Assembly (NCBI GenBank): GCA_000611775.1
Contig: KK106981.1
Span: forward strand, 1,793,507 to 1,857,506
Reading direction: 5' to 3'
From: Umbilicaria muhlenbergii
Taxonomy: Eukaryota; Ascomycota; Lecanoromycetes; Umbilicariales; Umbilicariaceae
Length of the DNA stretch: 64,000 nucleotides
Both the position numbers and the translations under genes were made by a program. Below, in pieces: positions 1-10,415 of the stretch. Below the pieces are notes generated by a model. It did no database searches and was not told where the DNA came from. It was given only the letters and a program-made list of their open reading frames with translations. How positions within the stretch are numbered: the first letter of the stretch is position 1; each line of letters begins with the position of its first letter.

Positions 1-834
1 TTTTGAGAAGTCTGGATGCTTGATTGGATCTTATGAAAGGTGCCGATGGAGCTATTGAAGCCCTGATGGTGTTCTAAATCTTTCAGTTATAGAACAAGAG
101 TACAATTGGGATGTAGTTGTACCATTGACAATTGCTTTCAGGGCCTTCTGAAGCTGCTTGCTTGTTTGTTGAAAGTCTTCATAATCATTTCCACGTCCAA
201 GGGAGCTGAAGTCCATCAATTGCAATGCTATATGGACAGGTACACAATCATCCTTGGTCATGATGTCCCATCTGTCTTGAATATGTTCAAGGACATCTAA
301 CAACAGAACCTTGATCAGCCAGTCAATCTCCGAACGATCAGAAATACTGCATTGAATATGACTTCTTGCGAGGTACAAGCGAACCACGCCGAGTGCCTGA
401 CTTCACGGAATTATAACAGTGGAGAGGTGAAGACTCGTAAACGACTGAGCCTTACCGCATAGGTGATGCTAACCTTCGATTTCTTTACCTCCTGGACCAT
501 TGCCATAGAGGCGCGAGCCTCTCCAATTCGGCCGACTTGTTTCCCTACTCCAGCTACCAGCAATCCAATCTCGATCCCCTCTATCAGACCGTTGCCTCCT
601 GTGTAAACCCTGTGACTCTACCTCCGGGCCTCGAGTCCGCGGTAACGTCTGTGATTGATAAGGCGGATGCGCGATAGAGGCGTCGTTCGTGAAGCCGCCG
701 TACCCTCCAACTCTTGGGGCTCGAGCGCTATCCCTGAAACTTGTATCATGTAGCTCCTCCCCATATTGATCTGACGACTCTGCGACATGGTAGCCATTGG
801 TATATCCGTTGCTGCTACTATTCGCATGAGACAT
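1..834 (-). CDS. SEC8: Exocyst subunit Sec8 (5' part, runs off the window)
   Basis: Sec8 is a subunit of the exocyst, which tethers secretory vesicles to the plasma membrane at growing tips. Proposed exons on the minus strand: 834-474, 296-123 and 73 to beyond base 1; introns 473-297 (177 nt) and 122-74 (49 nt). Splicing joins a Gly/Arg/Ser-rich, probably disordered head (residues 1-120) to the conserved Sec8 N-terminal domain, seen as DVLEHIQDRWDIMTKDDCVP followed by VALQLMD-like and NEHHQGFNSSIGTFHKIQ motifs. The start at 834 (MSHANSSS) gives the usual disordered fungal Sec8 N-terminus. Only about 200 residues of a protein usually near 1000 are inside the window. Family call is firm; the first donor (GTTAGC) is unusual but the only one that avoids the following stop. 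Confidence 0.9.
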
Positions 835-1540
835 GGCCGCGAGAAGGAGTGATCTCTGGGGAGAGCCTGGCCTTCAGGGCGGCGCGATGACGACGATGCT
901 TGTCCTCATGCTCTTTCGTTGGCGCTGCTAGCCTGCTCGACCATGCTGGCAGGTGTTTCAGAAAGCGCGCAGTCACGATGCGAAAGCCGGATCAGTACAA
1001 CGCTGAAGGAGGTCGGGGACTTGACTGCCGTAGCACGCGTGGAGAGCATGGCGTGCATGGTATCGTTACCTCTTCGGGCCGTCCCGCTGCTGCTGACAGG
1101 GCTGAGGCCTTAAGCGCTGCCAAATACCTCACTGCCCCTTTCTCCTTCACGTGAAAGGAGCAAGGCAAGAAGAGCGGAGAAAACATTGAATTTGATTGGC
1201 TGATACACGGTCCTGCTTAGTGCAATCACCTTAGAGGGATATCAATTGTCAGTCTCTGGACCTTTTCTTTGCGGTCTTGCTTTTCGAAACCATTCAAAAG
1301 CAATGTGCACACCAGGCCTGAATTTCATATCCTTCTACTGTACATCACAGAGAGCCCTATGTTCACTGTGCTCAGGTTTTTGCGTGTCTTCTTTTGCTTC
1401 ATACTAATTTCGCACATTAGTATACACCTTTGGATCCTGCATGAACAGATTACATCTACTCTCTTTAATATCGAAAAGCTTAGAGCATATGTACTTTGAC
1501 TAAACCAATTTCATAACACCATACTGATAGACTCATAGTC
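835..1540. other. Intergenic, SEC8 / argJ remnant
   Basis: 706 bases between the SEC8 start and the argJ remnant. It should hold the SEC8 promoter. Short open frames occur but show no family resemblance. No repeat or RNA gene seen. Confidence 0.5.
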
Positions 1541-2880
1541 ATGATGGCGTCTCATCATCCCAATATCTCACGGACTGTCAGATCCATTTTGCAGATCCGT
1601 CATTGCTCTGCCAATGCCATCCCAACCTCGAAACGGAAATATGTCCCTACTCCCGGGACCTACCCAAAGGATTTCTAGTCTCCAGAACCCACGTCGGCGT
1701 CAAGCTAACCAACACACACTTCCCAGACCTTGCCCTGATCACTTCCAATACATCATGCTCCGGAGCCGCAGTCTTCACGAAGAACAGATTTCAAGCCGCT
1801 CCCATTACCGTAAGCAGAGAAATGCTTCACAAACGAAACGGCGAGGCATCCGAGCTATCATGACCAACTACGGCTGCGCCAACGCCGTCACCGGCAAAGG
1901 CGGGCTTCAAAGATGCGGAAAATGTGGCCAAAACCGTCGACGCCTGCTTCGCCGACCCTAGCGCCCCTGCGTCCAACACCCCTCCTTCAGCAGCACCATA
2001 GTCATGAGCACCAGCGTCATCAGACACAGCCTCCACATCCTAAAGATCCTCTCCAAAATCCCCACCGCCTACAACACCCTCGCCGCCTCCCACACCTCCT
2101 AGCTAACCGCCGCCCGCCCCATCTGCACCACCAACACCTTCCCCAAACTCCTCTCTCGCTCCTTCACCTCCCCTCTTCCCCCACCAAAACCTATCATCTA
2201 GCCGGCATGACCAAGGCGGCGCCGGCATGATCCACCCCAACATAGCCACCCTCCTCGGCATCCTCTGCACCATCTCCCCCTCCCTCATACACGCCATTCC
2301 CAACTCCTTCAACGCCGTCTCCGTCTCCGGCCGACACCAGCACCAGCACCAACGACACCGTTCACATCCTTGCCAACGGCGCCAGCGGCGGCCCCGCCAT
2401 CACCTCCACTACCACCCCCTCCGGCCTCGCCCACCCCCTCGTCCGCGAATGCGAGGGCGCCAACGAAACCCGTCCACATCCGCGTCATGACCTCCCCATC
2501 CCTCAACTCAGCCCCTCCATCGCCGCCCCGTCCCCCCTAGTGACGACGGCGTTGTACGGCAACAACGCGAACCGGGGTCGCATTCTGTGCGCGATGGGCT
2601 ACGTGCCCGCTGTCAAAAAGGTAACGGTTGTGCCGGAGAGAAACGAGCGTGAGGTTCGTGCCAGTGGGTGGGGGTAAGGAGTTGAAGGTTTTGGTGAACG
2701 AGTGGGGGAGCTGGGGGCGGTGGATGAGGAGGAGGTGGGGGCGAGGATTTTGGAGAGTGGGGGTTTGGAAGTTGGGGTTGATCGGGGAGGGGGGGGCATG
2801 AGGGAGGGGAGGAGAGTGGAGGGGAGGGAGGAGGCGAGAGGTTGGACTTGTGGGTTTAGTCGTGGGTATGTGACGTGATT
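1541..2880 (+). pseudogene. Decayed ornithine acetyltransferase (ArgJ) copy
   Basis: Mitochondrial ArgJ (ornithine acetyltransferase / N-acetylglutamate synthase) recycles acetyl groups in arginine synthesis. Family motifs appear in order over the whole length but in changing frames: [13 protein letters not shown] (from 1541, with a mitochondrial-type leader), [12 protein letters not shown] and [20 protein letters not shown] (about 1665-1830), GCANAVTGKGGL (about 1870-1905), VAKTVDACF (about 1920-1950), STIVMST and KIPTAYNTL (about 1990-2090), [10 protein letters not shown] (about 2140), [18 protein letters not shown] (about 2220-2270, keeping the Thr that follows the autocleavage bond in active enzymes), [15 protein letters not shown] (about 2350-2400), ALYGNNANRGRILCAMGY (about 2545-2600) and TVVPERN. 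I count at least six frame changes, so no full product is possible. Either a relic duplicate or a badly resolved GC-rich stretch; its near-complete length and remaining similarity favour fairly recent decay. Whether an intact copy lies elsewhere cannot be seen here. Confidence 0.85.
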
Positions 2881-3365
2881 GTTCCATCGGCGGCGTGTTT
2901 CTTTGCTAGGTTGGGCTGTTGGCGTTGTAGTACCAATGACAATTATAGGACGTGAGGGAAGGAGATGGACTTTTGGGAGACTTGAAGAGTGTGGATAGGT
3001 TTGATGGGGCATGCGGTGTTCGGTCCATCGACTCGAAGATCATACACGGCTTCGTTACTGAGGGAAACATGTCCCGCACCATACGCACGGCTGCTGAGAT
3101 ACGACTCTGGCGGCCGAATATCACCCTATACAGTTTTTACGAAGGTAGCGATATACTCTCAATCCAATCATAGACTTTTCTTTATTCTGCTCTGACATAG
3201 TTGTACAAGCCGTAGTATTTACACAGGAGTGCCCTGCCGTCCCCACAATGCCAGCACCCGTACATACCCGTTCCCCAAGATTTTATTGACGTTGACACTA
3301 TTGTGTACGCCAACGAACTTTTAAGCTGCATTCAAGGGAACCCTGAAGATGTTCTAGCGCTTTCA
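2881..3365. other. Intergenic, argJ remnant / SEC61
   Basis: About 485 bases downstream of both neighbours. It should contain the SEC61 3' untranslated region. Nothing else recognised. Confidence 0.5.
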
Positions 3366-5074
3366 CTAGCCCATGACCATTCCCTTCAACCCAGCCATAT
3401 CCCCTTCTTTGGCAGCAATCTCGAAGTAGCCGTAGATGATCCTTCCAAACGTCAGTATGATTCACAAAGATACACAGTCAAGGAAAACTCACGTGACAGC
3501 CAAGAGAATACCTGTTCCGGAGCCCAATGCTCCCAAGAGATCACTAGCTACAGAGAGTGCGCCAATACAGGCACCGCCGAATGCTGCTGCGGTAGGGATA
3601 ACTCTCTTCAGCTCCTTGTACATGCTCTGCTCCCGATGTCCCGCCATGACCAACCCCTGCTCCTTAAGTTGCTTCGCGACATCTCTTGGCGCGGATCCCG
3701 ACACCTCAATCCAAGTCTTTGAGAATACAGCGCAAGCTACTGTAATGAACACAATGTAGATGGCAGTATGGATCGGGTCGAGTAGTGCCTCCGTGAAGTT
3801 CAATGGCGGTGACATGTAGTATGAGATACCAGACGCGGCGTAGAGCTGAGCTGAGCCTTCACGGGGTTCCCAGACACCGATGAGTTTCACAAGGAGGTTT
3901 TCAGAGAACCGAGAGTAGAGCATCTGGCTGAAAAGGAAAATGTTGGACGACAAAGCAGATTGGAGCATGATGGGCATGTTCGACGTGTAGAATAGACGGA
4001 CTGGGTATGAACCGCGCATGCCTCTTTGGCGGGACGATTTGACAGGAATCTCAACGCGGAATCCCTGGAGGTAGATGACCGCGGCGAAGACAACGAGAGT
4101 GGCCAAGAGGTTCATGACGTTCGGAAGGTTCTGTCGGTAAAAGGCTTCACGTAGAGCACGTTGCTTGTCAGGCCATGTCAGAAGGAGATGGAACAAGGCG
4201 ATAACAGCTCCTTCGAACTCGGGACCACGACCGGTATTGATGGTTGTTGGTGAGAAGGCTTTCCAGATGATGGACTCGCAGATGTTTGTCGCAATAAAGA
4301 GTGAGATTCCGCTTCCCAACCCATAGCCCTTCTGGAGTAGCTCGTCGAGGAGAATGACAATTAGACCGGCGACCACTAGTTGAACGACCAAAAGTACGCA
4401 AACACCGGCGCCAAGGTCTGATGGCTGTCCGTACAGACCAGTGAGCACATAAACGCATGCTTGACCGAACGATAGTATGATAGCGAAGAGCTTCTGAGCG
4501 GTTTGGTATAGCTCGCGGTCCGCTTTCAGATCGAGGTTGACATCAATCAAATGGGTTCCGGCAAGGAGCTGCCGCTTCATCAGAACATGTCTTCCTCGAG
4601 CATTCAAACATTTAACCTACTTGAAACACCATGCCTGAGGAGATAATAGGTGATATACCCAACTCCATCAATGTTCCCCTGTTACTTGCCAACATCATCC
4701 GCAGCCAGTATAGGGGGTCGGATGTGTCGGACGAGACAATGCCGTATAATGGCATCTGACTCATGACCAAGAAGATCAGAAGCGTAAGCTTTAGAACGAC
4801 ATCAAAATCAGCGTGTTGCTTCCCATTAACCCGCGAAGGGGGCTTTCTAGTGAAGGGAGCTCCATCTCACCCCAGTCCACATCAACTTCTGATTAAATGG
4901 GATCTTTGTTTCGGGCGCCGCAACCTCAGGGAGGAGGGGAGTGAAGGGCTTGATAAGATCGAGAAACCGTACTGCAAGGTCATCACTGCATTAGCAACTG
5001 TCCACCTGGCCGAAGACAGCAATATCTGTAGACGATAGTCGCACCGCGGCAGGGGTAGACTTACGACCGCTCAT
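3366..5074 (-). CDS. SEC61: Protein translocon subunit Sec61 alpha
   Basis: Sec61 alpha forms the ER membrane pore for co- and post-translational import. Exons on the minus strand: 5074-5065, 4971-4871, 4788-4621, 4568-3493, 3441-3366 (476 residues, the family norm). The first coding exon is only 10 nt, ATG AGC GGT C, and joins to give [19 protein letters not shown]. Conserved stretches include [20 protein letters not shown] (plug region), [47 protein letters not shown], the cytosolic ribosome-binding loop [20 protein letters not shown], and a C-terminus ending [14 protein letters not shown]. About ten membrane helices are evident. Introns are 51-93 nt. It is divergent with the DRG1 gene. Identification is certain; the tiny first exon rests on the strict match to family N-termini. 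Confidence 0.96.
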
Positions 5075-5435
5075 CCTGGCGATTCTGCCGCAACGCGGAC
5101 TTCAGTATTTCTAAATATTCACGAGAAGCTAAAGATACAGGATGTATAGAAGAATCCGAAAGGCTCGTGACTGTTGCACGTTGGAATGGCTGTGCGAAAT
5201 AAGGAGCGTCTGGGGGATGCCAATTGTGTGTTTTGTGGAGATCGACGAAAGGACAGCAGACCACAGTTGTCGTCACGCTAAGTATATCTCAGCACCGAGG
5301 CTGAGCATGGAGGAGCCCTACTGACTTCCGATTATATAACTATTTCTACACTCTTTGCTTCACATTCGAGTAGTCTTACACATCTTCAACCTTTCTGATA
5401 TTGGTAGCTGTATCTGCCTTTTGCGACATTTCACG
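5075..5435. promoter_or_regulatory. Shared upstream region of SEC61 and DRG1
   Basis: 361 bases between two divergent start codons. It must contain both promoters. A TATATAA-like stretch (gattatataacta, about 5330-5342) lies about 100 bases before the DRG1 ATG. No other site could be assigned. Confidence 0.4.
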
Positions 5436-7007
5436 ATGGTGAACATTACAGAGAAGATCAAGGAGTTGGACCCCCCAATCATCACGTGTCTCCACTACTA
5501 AGACGTTGACAGGATTGAGGAGGAAATGCGAAGGACTCAGAGTGAGGTTCTTGAGTTCATTACAAGAATGAACGAATCTGATTGGACATAGAGAATAAGG
5601 CTACCGGTATTGCTATGCATGTTCCACGTAGAAGATTAATGGTAACAATTTGAAGAGTATCACCTGGGACTGCTAAAAGGGTGCGCCTACCTCTTGGCCC
5701 GTTTGCCGTTCGACGTCTGATACTTTCATCAGCAAGCTTGCGCGTTTACGAGCACAGCTGCTAGAGCCGGCGCCCGGTGCGGGCTCAGGAGGAGGCAGTG
5801 GTTTCGATGTTAGCAAAAGTGGTGATGCGCGCATAGCACTTGTTGGCTTTCCTTCAGTTGGCAAATCCACGTTCCTCTCCAAGATTACGAAAACGAAGAG
5901 CGAGGTCGCCGCATACTCGTTTACTACCCTTACCGCTATTCCTGGAGTCCTTGAATATGGAGGAGCAGAGATTCAGGTTCTGGATCTACCAGGTATTATT
6001 GAAGGTGCAGCGGAAGGGAAGGGAAGAGGGAGACAGGTCATATCCGCTGCGAAGGTCTGCTGTTCGAACCATTGAGCAGAAATAGACACTAAACATTTAC
6101 GCAGACAAGTGACCTAATCCTAATGATCCTTGACGCTACAAAGAAGGCGGAGCAGAGAGCGTTGTTAGAAGCCGAGCTTGAAGCCGTGGGAATACGGCTG
6201 AACAGAGAGCCTCCGTCAGTGACTTCCATCAACGTCTGTCTTCCGTACATGCGCTGATCCAAATTCCTTAGTAACATCTATCTCAAAGCTAAGAAAGCTG
6301 GCGGGATGAAGATAACTTTCCAGAGTCCACCCAAGTATCTTGACGAGAAGATGCTATACAACATCCTGCGAGACTACAAGATGCTCAACTGCGAAGTGCT
6401 TGTGCGTGATGAATATGGTAAGCTTACTGGAGAGAATATATCAGAGGCTTGCTAACGAGGGGCAGCAACTGTGGATGATTTCATCGATGTCATCATGAAG
6501 GATCACAGGAAGTATATCAAATGGTAAGAAATCCCTGGTATGACGCAAGAACGACGTTTGATATATTCCAGCCTATACGTATACAACAAGATCGACTCAG
6601 TCAGCCTAGACTTCCTCGACAAGCTCGCACGCGAAGACCATACTGTAGTTATGTCTTGCGAGCTCGACCTCGGCATTCAAGATGTAGTGGAGAGATGCTG
6701 GCAGGAACTGCAACTCATGCGAATATACACCAAACGGTAAGTCAGACTTTACCTGAGGTATGTACCCCCAGTGCTGCGCTGACGCCCCGACAGAAAAGGG
6801 GAAGACCCCGACTTCAGCGAAGCGCTCATCGTCCGCAACAGCTCGTCGATCGAAGATGTGTGTGATCAGATCCATCGGACGTTGAAGGAGACATTCAAAT
6901 ACGCAATGGTATGGGGTACCAGCGGAAAGTATAGTATGCAGAGCCAAAGAGTTGGTCTGAGTCACCTCGTTAGCGACGAGGACGTGGTGCAGATAGTAGC
7001 TAAATAG
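5436..7007 (+). CDS. RBG1: DRG1/Rbg1-type developmentally regulated GTPase
   Basis: DRG1/Rbg1 is a translation-associated GTPase of the Obg-HflX group that works with a DFRP partner (Tma46 in yeast) on stalled ribosomes. Ten exons: 5436-5464, 5513-5541, 5593-5607, 5656-5680, 5733-6054, 6105-6214, 6272-6417, 6466-6523, 6572-6736, 6794-7007; 370 residues, normal length. The first 98 coding bases are split over four mini-exons (29, 29, 15 and 25 nt), reading [19 protein letters not shown] then [19 protein letters not shown]. The G domain shows G1 GFPSVGKST, the switch region [13 protein letters not shown]3 DLPGIIEGA, then NKIDS (G4) and the C-terminal TGS domain ending DVVQIVAK. Introns are 48-57 nt. 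Each small exon keeps frame and matches the family, so I trust the model. Confidence 0.95.
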
Positions 7008-7605
7008 ACGATGTGATAACATCTGATCAGAATAATCCAACCTGAAGATTAGACGCCAAATTGACTTCAAACCTGTACATCTAATGTCGAATTTCTACAC
7101 TCGACGTTACAGTAATATTTGTTGGCATAGCTTGAGGCTCGAGAGACTCAAGCTGTTCATAGTGGTAGGTGGAAAGAAGCATCTCGAAGCTTCCCCTGTA
7201 AGGCTGGCATGGGTGCGGCCGAACTAAACGTCAGAGGTGACGATTTGGCCGGAGAAATAGCGAAAGGAAGAGTCAATTGAGACGCCTACCAAACTGCAGC
7301 CTGGCAAAATTCAATCACGATCTACTGCACTATTCTCCGTCCACTGGGCGACAACTGGTTCTATTATTTGCTGTCACAATCTTCACCGTTCAGGACTGCT
7401 AGTACCTCTAAGACAAAAGCATTGATCACAGGTGAATACCACGCCCTACACCAACCTGTTGCTCACAGTACCTTTGCTCATTTGTCAAGGCAGCCACATC
7501 GAACTGCGATATATCATCCAGTAGTACAGCATTTAGGAGCAATCAAGTCAGCAGTCTGACTGCTCTGCAAGCCCCGCTGCGGGCAGTCGCTTCAATCACT
7601 CCGCC
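7008..7605. other. Intergenic, DRG1 / DnaJ gene
   Basis: 598 bases between two genes on the same strand; 3' region of the GTPase gene and promoter of the DnaJ gene. No repeats or RNA gene recognised. Confidence 0.5.
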
Positions 7606-8861
7606 ATGGTTGCTGAAACCAAACTCTACGACTCCCTGAGCATCAAGCCTGAGGCCTCCCAGGATGAGATTAAGAAGGCGTACAGGTAAGTGTACATAAC
7701 TCACGGACATACGTATTGCATGGTCGATTAACGTGGTTGCAGGAAGGCGGCCTTAAAGTACCATCCAGACAAGAACAAGGGCGACCCAAAACAAGGCGAG
7801 AAATTCAAAGGTGAGGCTTACTTTGAGGTCATACTATCCCTTTAGATAATGCCAGCTAATAGAAAATTACAGAAGTATCACAAGCTTATGAGATCCTTTC
7901 TGACCCCGAGAAACGCAAAGTGTACGACCAGTATGGCCTGGAATTCCTCCTTCACGGCGGTAGAGAAGCCCCACCACCTGAAGCCGGGGGAACAGGTGGA
8001 ATGCCTTCCGGATTCGCAAACATGGGTGGGATGCCTCCAGGAGGATTCGGCATGGGCGGCATGCCTGGCGGTGGACGTTCATTCCACTTCTCAACAAATG
8101 GCGGAGGTGGATTCAACTTTAGTAATCCCGAAGACATCTTCTCTTCGTTCTTCAAACAGGGTGGAGCAAATATGGGGGATGATGACGACATCTTCGCCAG
8201 CTTTGGCGGCGGCAGTCTGGGCGGGGGTAGAAGTGGAGGGCCCAGAGCAAGGCCACGTGCACGATCGCCAGAGGTGACGACCGTGGAGAAGCCATTACCG
8301 GTCTCATTAGAGGATCTATTCAAGGGCGCACACAAGAAGATGAAAATAAAGAGAAAGACGTTCGATCCGACTACGGGAAAGAGAAGTGTCGAGGATAACA
8401 TTCTGGACATAAAGATAGAGCCTGGCTATAAGGTAGGCACCAAGATAAAATTCAAGGGCGTGGGGGACCAAGAAGAAGGGGGTACACAAGACCTGCATTT
8501 TATCATTACTGAGGTATGTTGACATGCGTATCTACTATGCTTTCTAATGGCTAATATTTGTCTGCAGAAAGAGCACCCTGTATTCAAACGTGAAGGTGAC
8601 GACCTTCGAATGGTTATCGAGCTTGATCTGAAAGAAGCTTTGACTGGCTGGCAGAGAACAGTAGGCACCATAGATGGCAGGCAATTACCTGTTTCTGGTG
8701 GCGGGCCCACACAGCCTGGCTATGAGATCAGATATCCAAACCAGGGCATGCCCAAGCGGAAGAATCCTTCGGATAGAGGAGATATGATCGTTCAGATTAA
8801 AGTCAAGTTCCCGCCGAGCCTGACTCAGGCGCAGAAGACGAAGTTGAAGGAGATCTTATAA
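7606..8861 (+). CDS. Class II DnaJ (Hsp40) co-chaperone, Sis1/Psi1 type
   Basis: Cytosolic Hsp40 that delivers unfolded clients to Hsp70 and stimulates its ATPase. Exons 7606-7685, 7743-7810, 7873-8513, 8568-8861; 360 residues. The J domain (residues 1-70) reads LYDSLSIKPEASQDEIKKAY and contains the HPD tripeptide in LKYHPDKNKGD. A Gly/Met/Phe-rich linker follows (about residues 90-180, many GGMP and GGG repeats). There is no Cys-rich zinc domain, so it is class II. The C-terminal client-binding beta-barrels start near VEKPLPVSLEDLFKGAHKKM and end with the dimer segment PPSLTQAQKTKLKEIL. Introns are 49-62 nt. Sis1-like essential function is inferred from architecture. Confidence 0.94.
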
Positions 8862-9186
8862 GACGGCGGTGAAAGGATGAGCAGGAGGCGTATGTCGTGC
8901 TTGCGTCTTTGTTGTACATATGCATGGTGTTGCAGGAAAGGCGTTGTGCATGGCTTGTGGATCGTTAAAGGACGGATATTCTTGTTACTACTTACGGTAT
9001 GGGCCACTGGCTCATCAGATAGAATATGACACAACACATCGGATAGTAATTGTGAATCTTTACACCTGGTTCTCACGGAATGAATTGGATTACTACTGGT
9101 TCTGCTCAGCCCTGCCAGCAGCACCCTAACCTCGCTTGGCGATATCAATCCCAGGCCTTCTTACCCACCGACCGCAATGCTTTCTA
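8862..9186. other. Intergenic, DnaJ gene / UreF
   Basis: 325 bases between same-strand genes. Nothing recognised. Confidence 0.4.
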
Positions 9187-10152
9187 ATGAGCGCCAGCCT
9201 CGAAGAGCTTGCTCTCAACGACGAGATAGCTCGGCTCGAAGCTCAGCTCCAAGTCGCACGAGCCCGGCGCGATCACATCGGCCGTGCCACCACAGCTCCC
9301 CCCCTCCCCACAGCATCACCCAACCCCACCAACGATAACGGTACGCCCATACCCCAGTCCCTTCTTACCCCTTCCCACACGCCTCACGTCCCAGCGCTAA
9401 CCCCCCCTCCGCCAGCCATCCACCCTCCCTCCACCCCCCACGCCCTCCTCCTCCTCTCCGACTCCGCCCTCCCCCTCGGTTCCTTCGCCTTCAGCAACGG
9501 ACTCGAATCCTACCTCGCGCACCACAAACCTCCTCAACCCCCCTCATCCTTCCCGCACTTCCTGCGCCTATCCGTCGCCTCCGTCGCCGGCACCACCATC
9601 CCCTATCTCATTGCCGCGTATCGAGACCCCGGGGCGATACAACGCTGGGACGATGAGTACGACGCCGCGACGGCGTGTACGGTGGCGAGACGGGCGAGCA
9701 TCGCGCAGGGGCGGGCGCTTTTAGGGGTGTGGGAGCGCGCATTTAGGTCGACCTTGTCGCACGAACCCGCAACCACGACAGCGGCAACAACAGCCCTCTC
9801 CGCCATCTCAGCCCTCCTCAAACCTTCCACCTCCACCCCGCCCTCCCACGGCCACCTCCCCCCCCTCTGGTCGCTCGTCAGCGCATCCCTCTCGCTCTCC
9901 CTCCCCCAAACCGTCTACATATTCCTCTTCAGCCACGCGCGAGCGGTATTGAGCGCGGCAGTGCGGGCGGGGGTCATGGGTCCGTATCAGGCGCAGGGCG
10001 TGTTGGCGAGTGCGTGGTTGAGGGCGGAGATCGAGAGGGGGGTGGCTGGGAATTGGGATGTCGAGGTGGGGGAGGCGGGGCAGAGGGTGCCGGTGCTGGA
10101 TCTTTGGGGGGGGAGGCATGAGGTGCTTTATTCGAGGATTTTTAACTCGTAG
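9187..10152 (+). CDS. ureF: Urease accessory protein UreF
   Basis: UreF works with UreD and UreG to load nickel into urease. The hallmark is LLLLSDSALPLGSFAFSNGL followed by ESYLAHH, FLRLSVASVAGTTIPYLIAA, and a C-terminal helical region containing RAVLSAAVRAGVMGPYQAQG. The ATG at 9187 (MSASLEELALNDEI) starts a short coiled-coil head; the frame is open further upstream but has no earlier ATG. A stretch at 9341-9415 (75 nt) begins GTACGC, carries GCTAAC and ends GCCAG, so it can be spliced. Because 75 is a multiple of three and holds no stop, both forms keep frame: 321 residues unspliced, 296 spliced. The encoded segment is Pro/Thr-rich and lies before the conserved domain, so splicing is likely but not provable. 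Convergent with COQ8. Confidence 0.92.
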   Translation: MSASLEELALNDEIARLEAQLQVARARRDHIGRATTAPPLPTASPNPTNDNGTPIPQSLLTPSHTPHVPALTPPPPAIHPPSTPHALLLLSDSALPLGSFAFSNGLESYLAHHKPPQPPSSFPHFLRLSVASVAGTTIPYLIAAYRDPGAIQRWDDEYDAATACTVARRASIAQGRALLGVWERAFRSTLSHEPATTTAATTALSAISALLKPSTSTPPSHGHLPPLWSLVSASLSLSLPQTVYIFLFSHARAVLSAAVRAGVMGPYQAQGVLASAWLRAEIERGVAGNWDVEVGEAGQRVPVLDLWGGRHEVLYSRIFNS

Positions 10153-10415
10153 TGGGGAAGGGTTTGGGGGATGGGTGAGCTGGGGAGTGGAGGGATGGGT
10201 AGTGGGGACTGCGGGGTTGCTGGTTGCGGCTTTGGCCCGGGGCTTCTTGGGGGTATGGTCTACGAGCGGATGTGCTAAGGATGGTTTGCGTATAACATTT
10301 TCTAAGGACATTTGGATGGCTTTGCAGTCTTCGTGGCACCAGAGATACGTTGGAGTCATACGCTAGCCCATTATGGGGCATTGTCACAACTTGAAGCTTG
10401 TGTTTATATAAATAC

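Noticed and set aside
5436-5541. DRG1 as a pseudogene because the first 100 bases do not read through
   Set aside because: Four short introns with GT..AG ends restore the exact family N-terminus.
6051-6104. tRNA-like gttcgaacc string
   Set aside because: It is a 50-nt DRG1 intron with good splice signals and has no surrounding cloverleaf.
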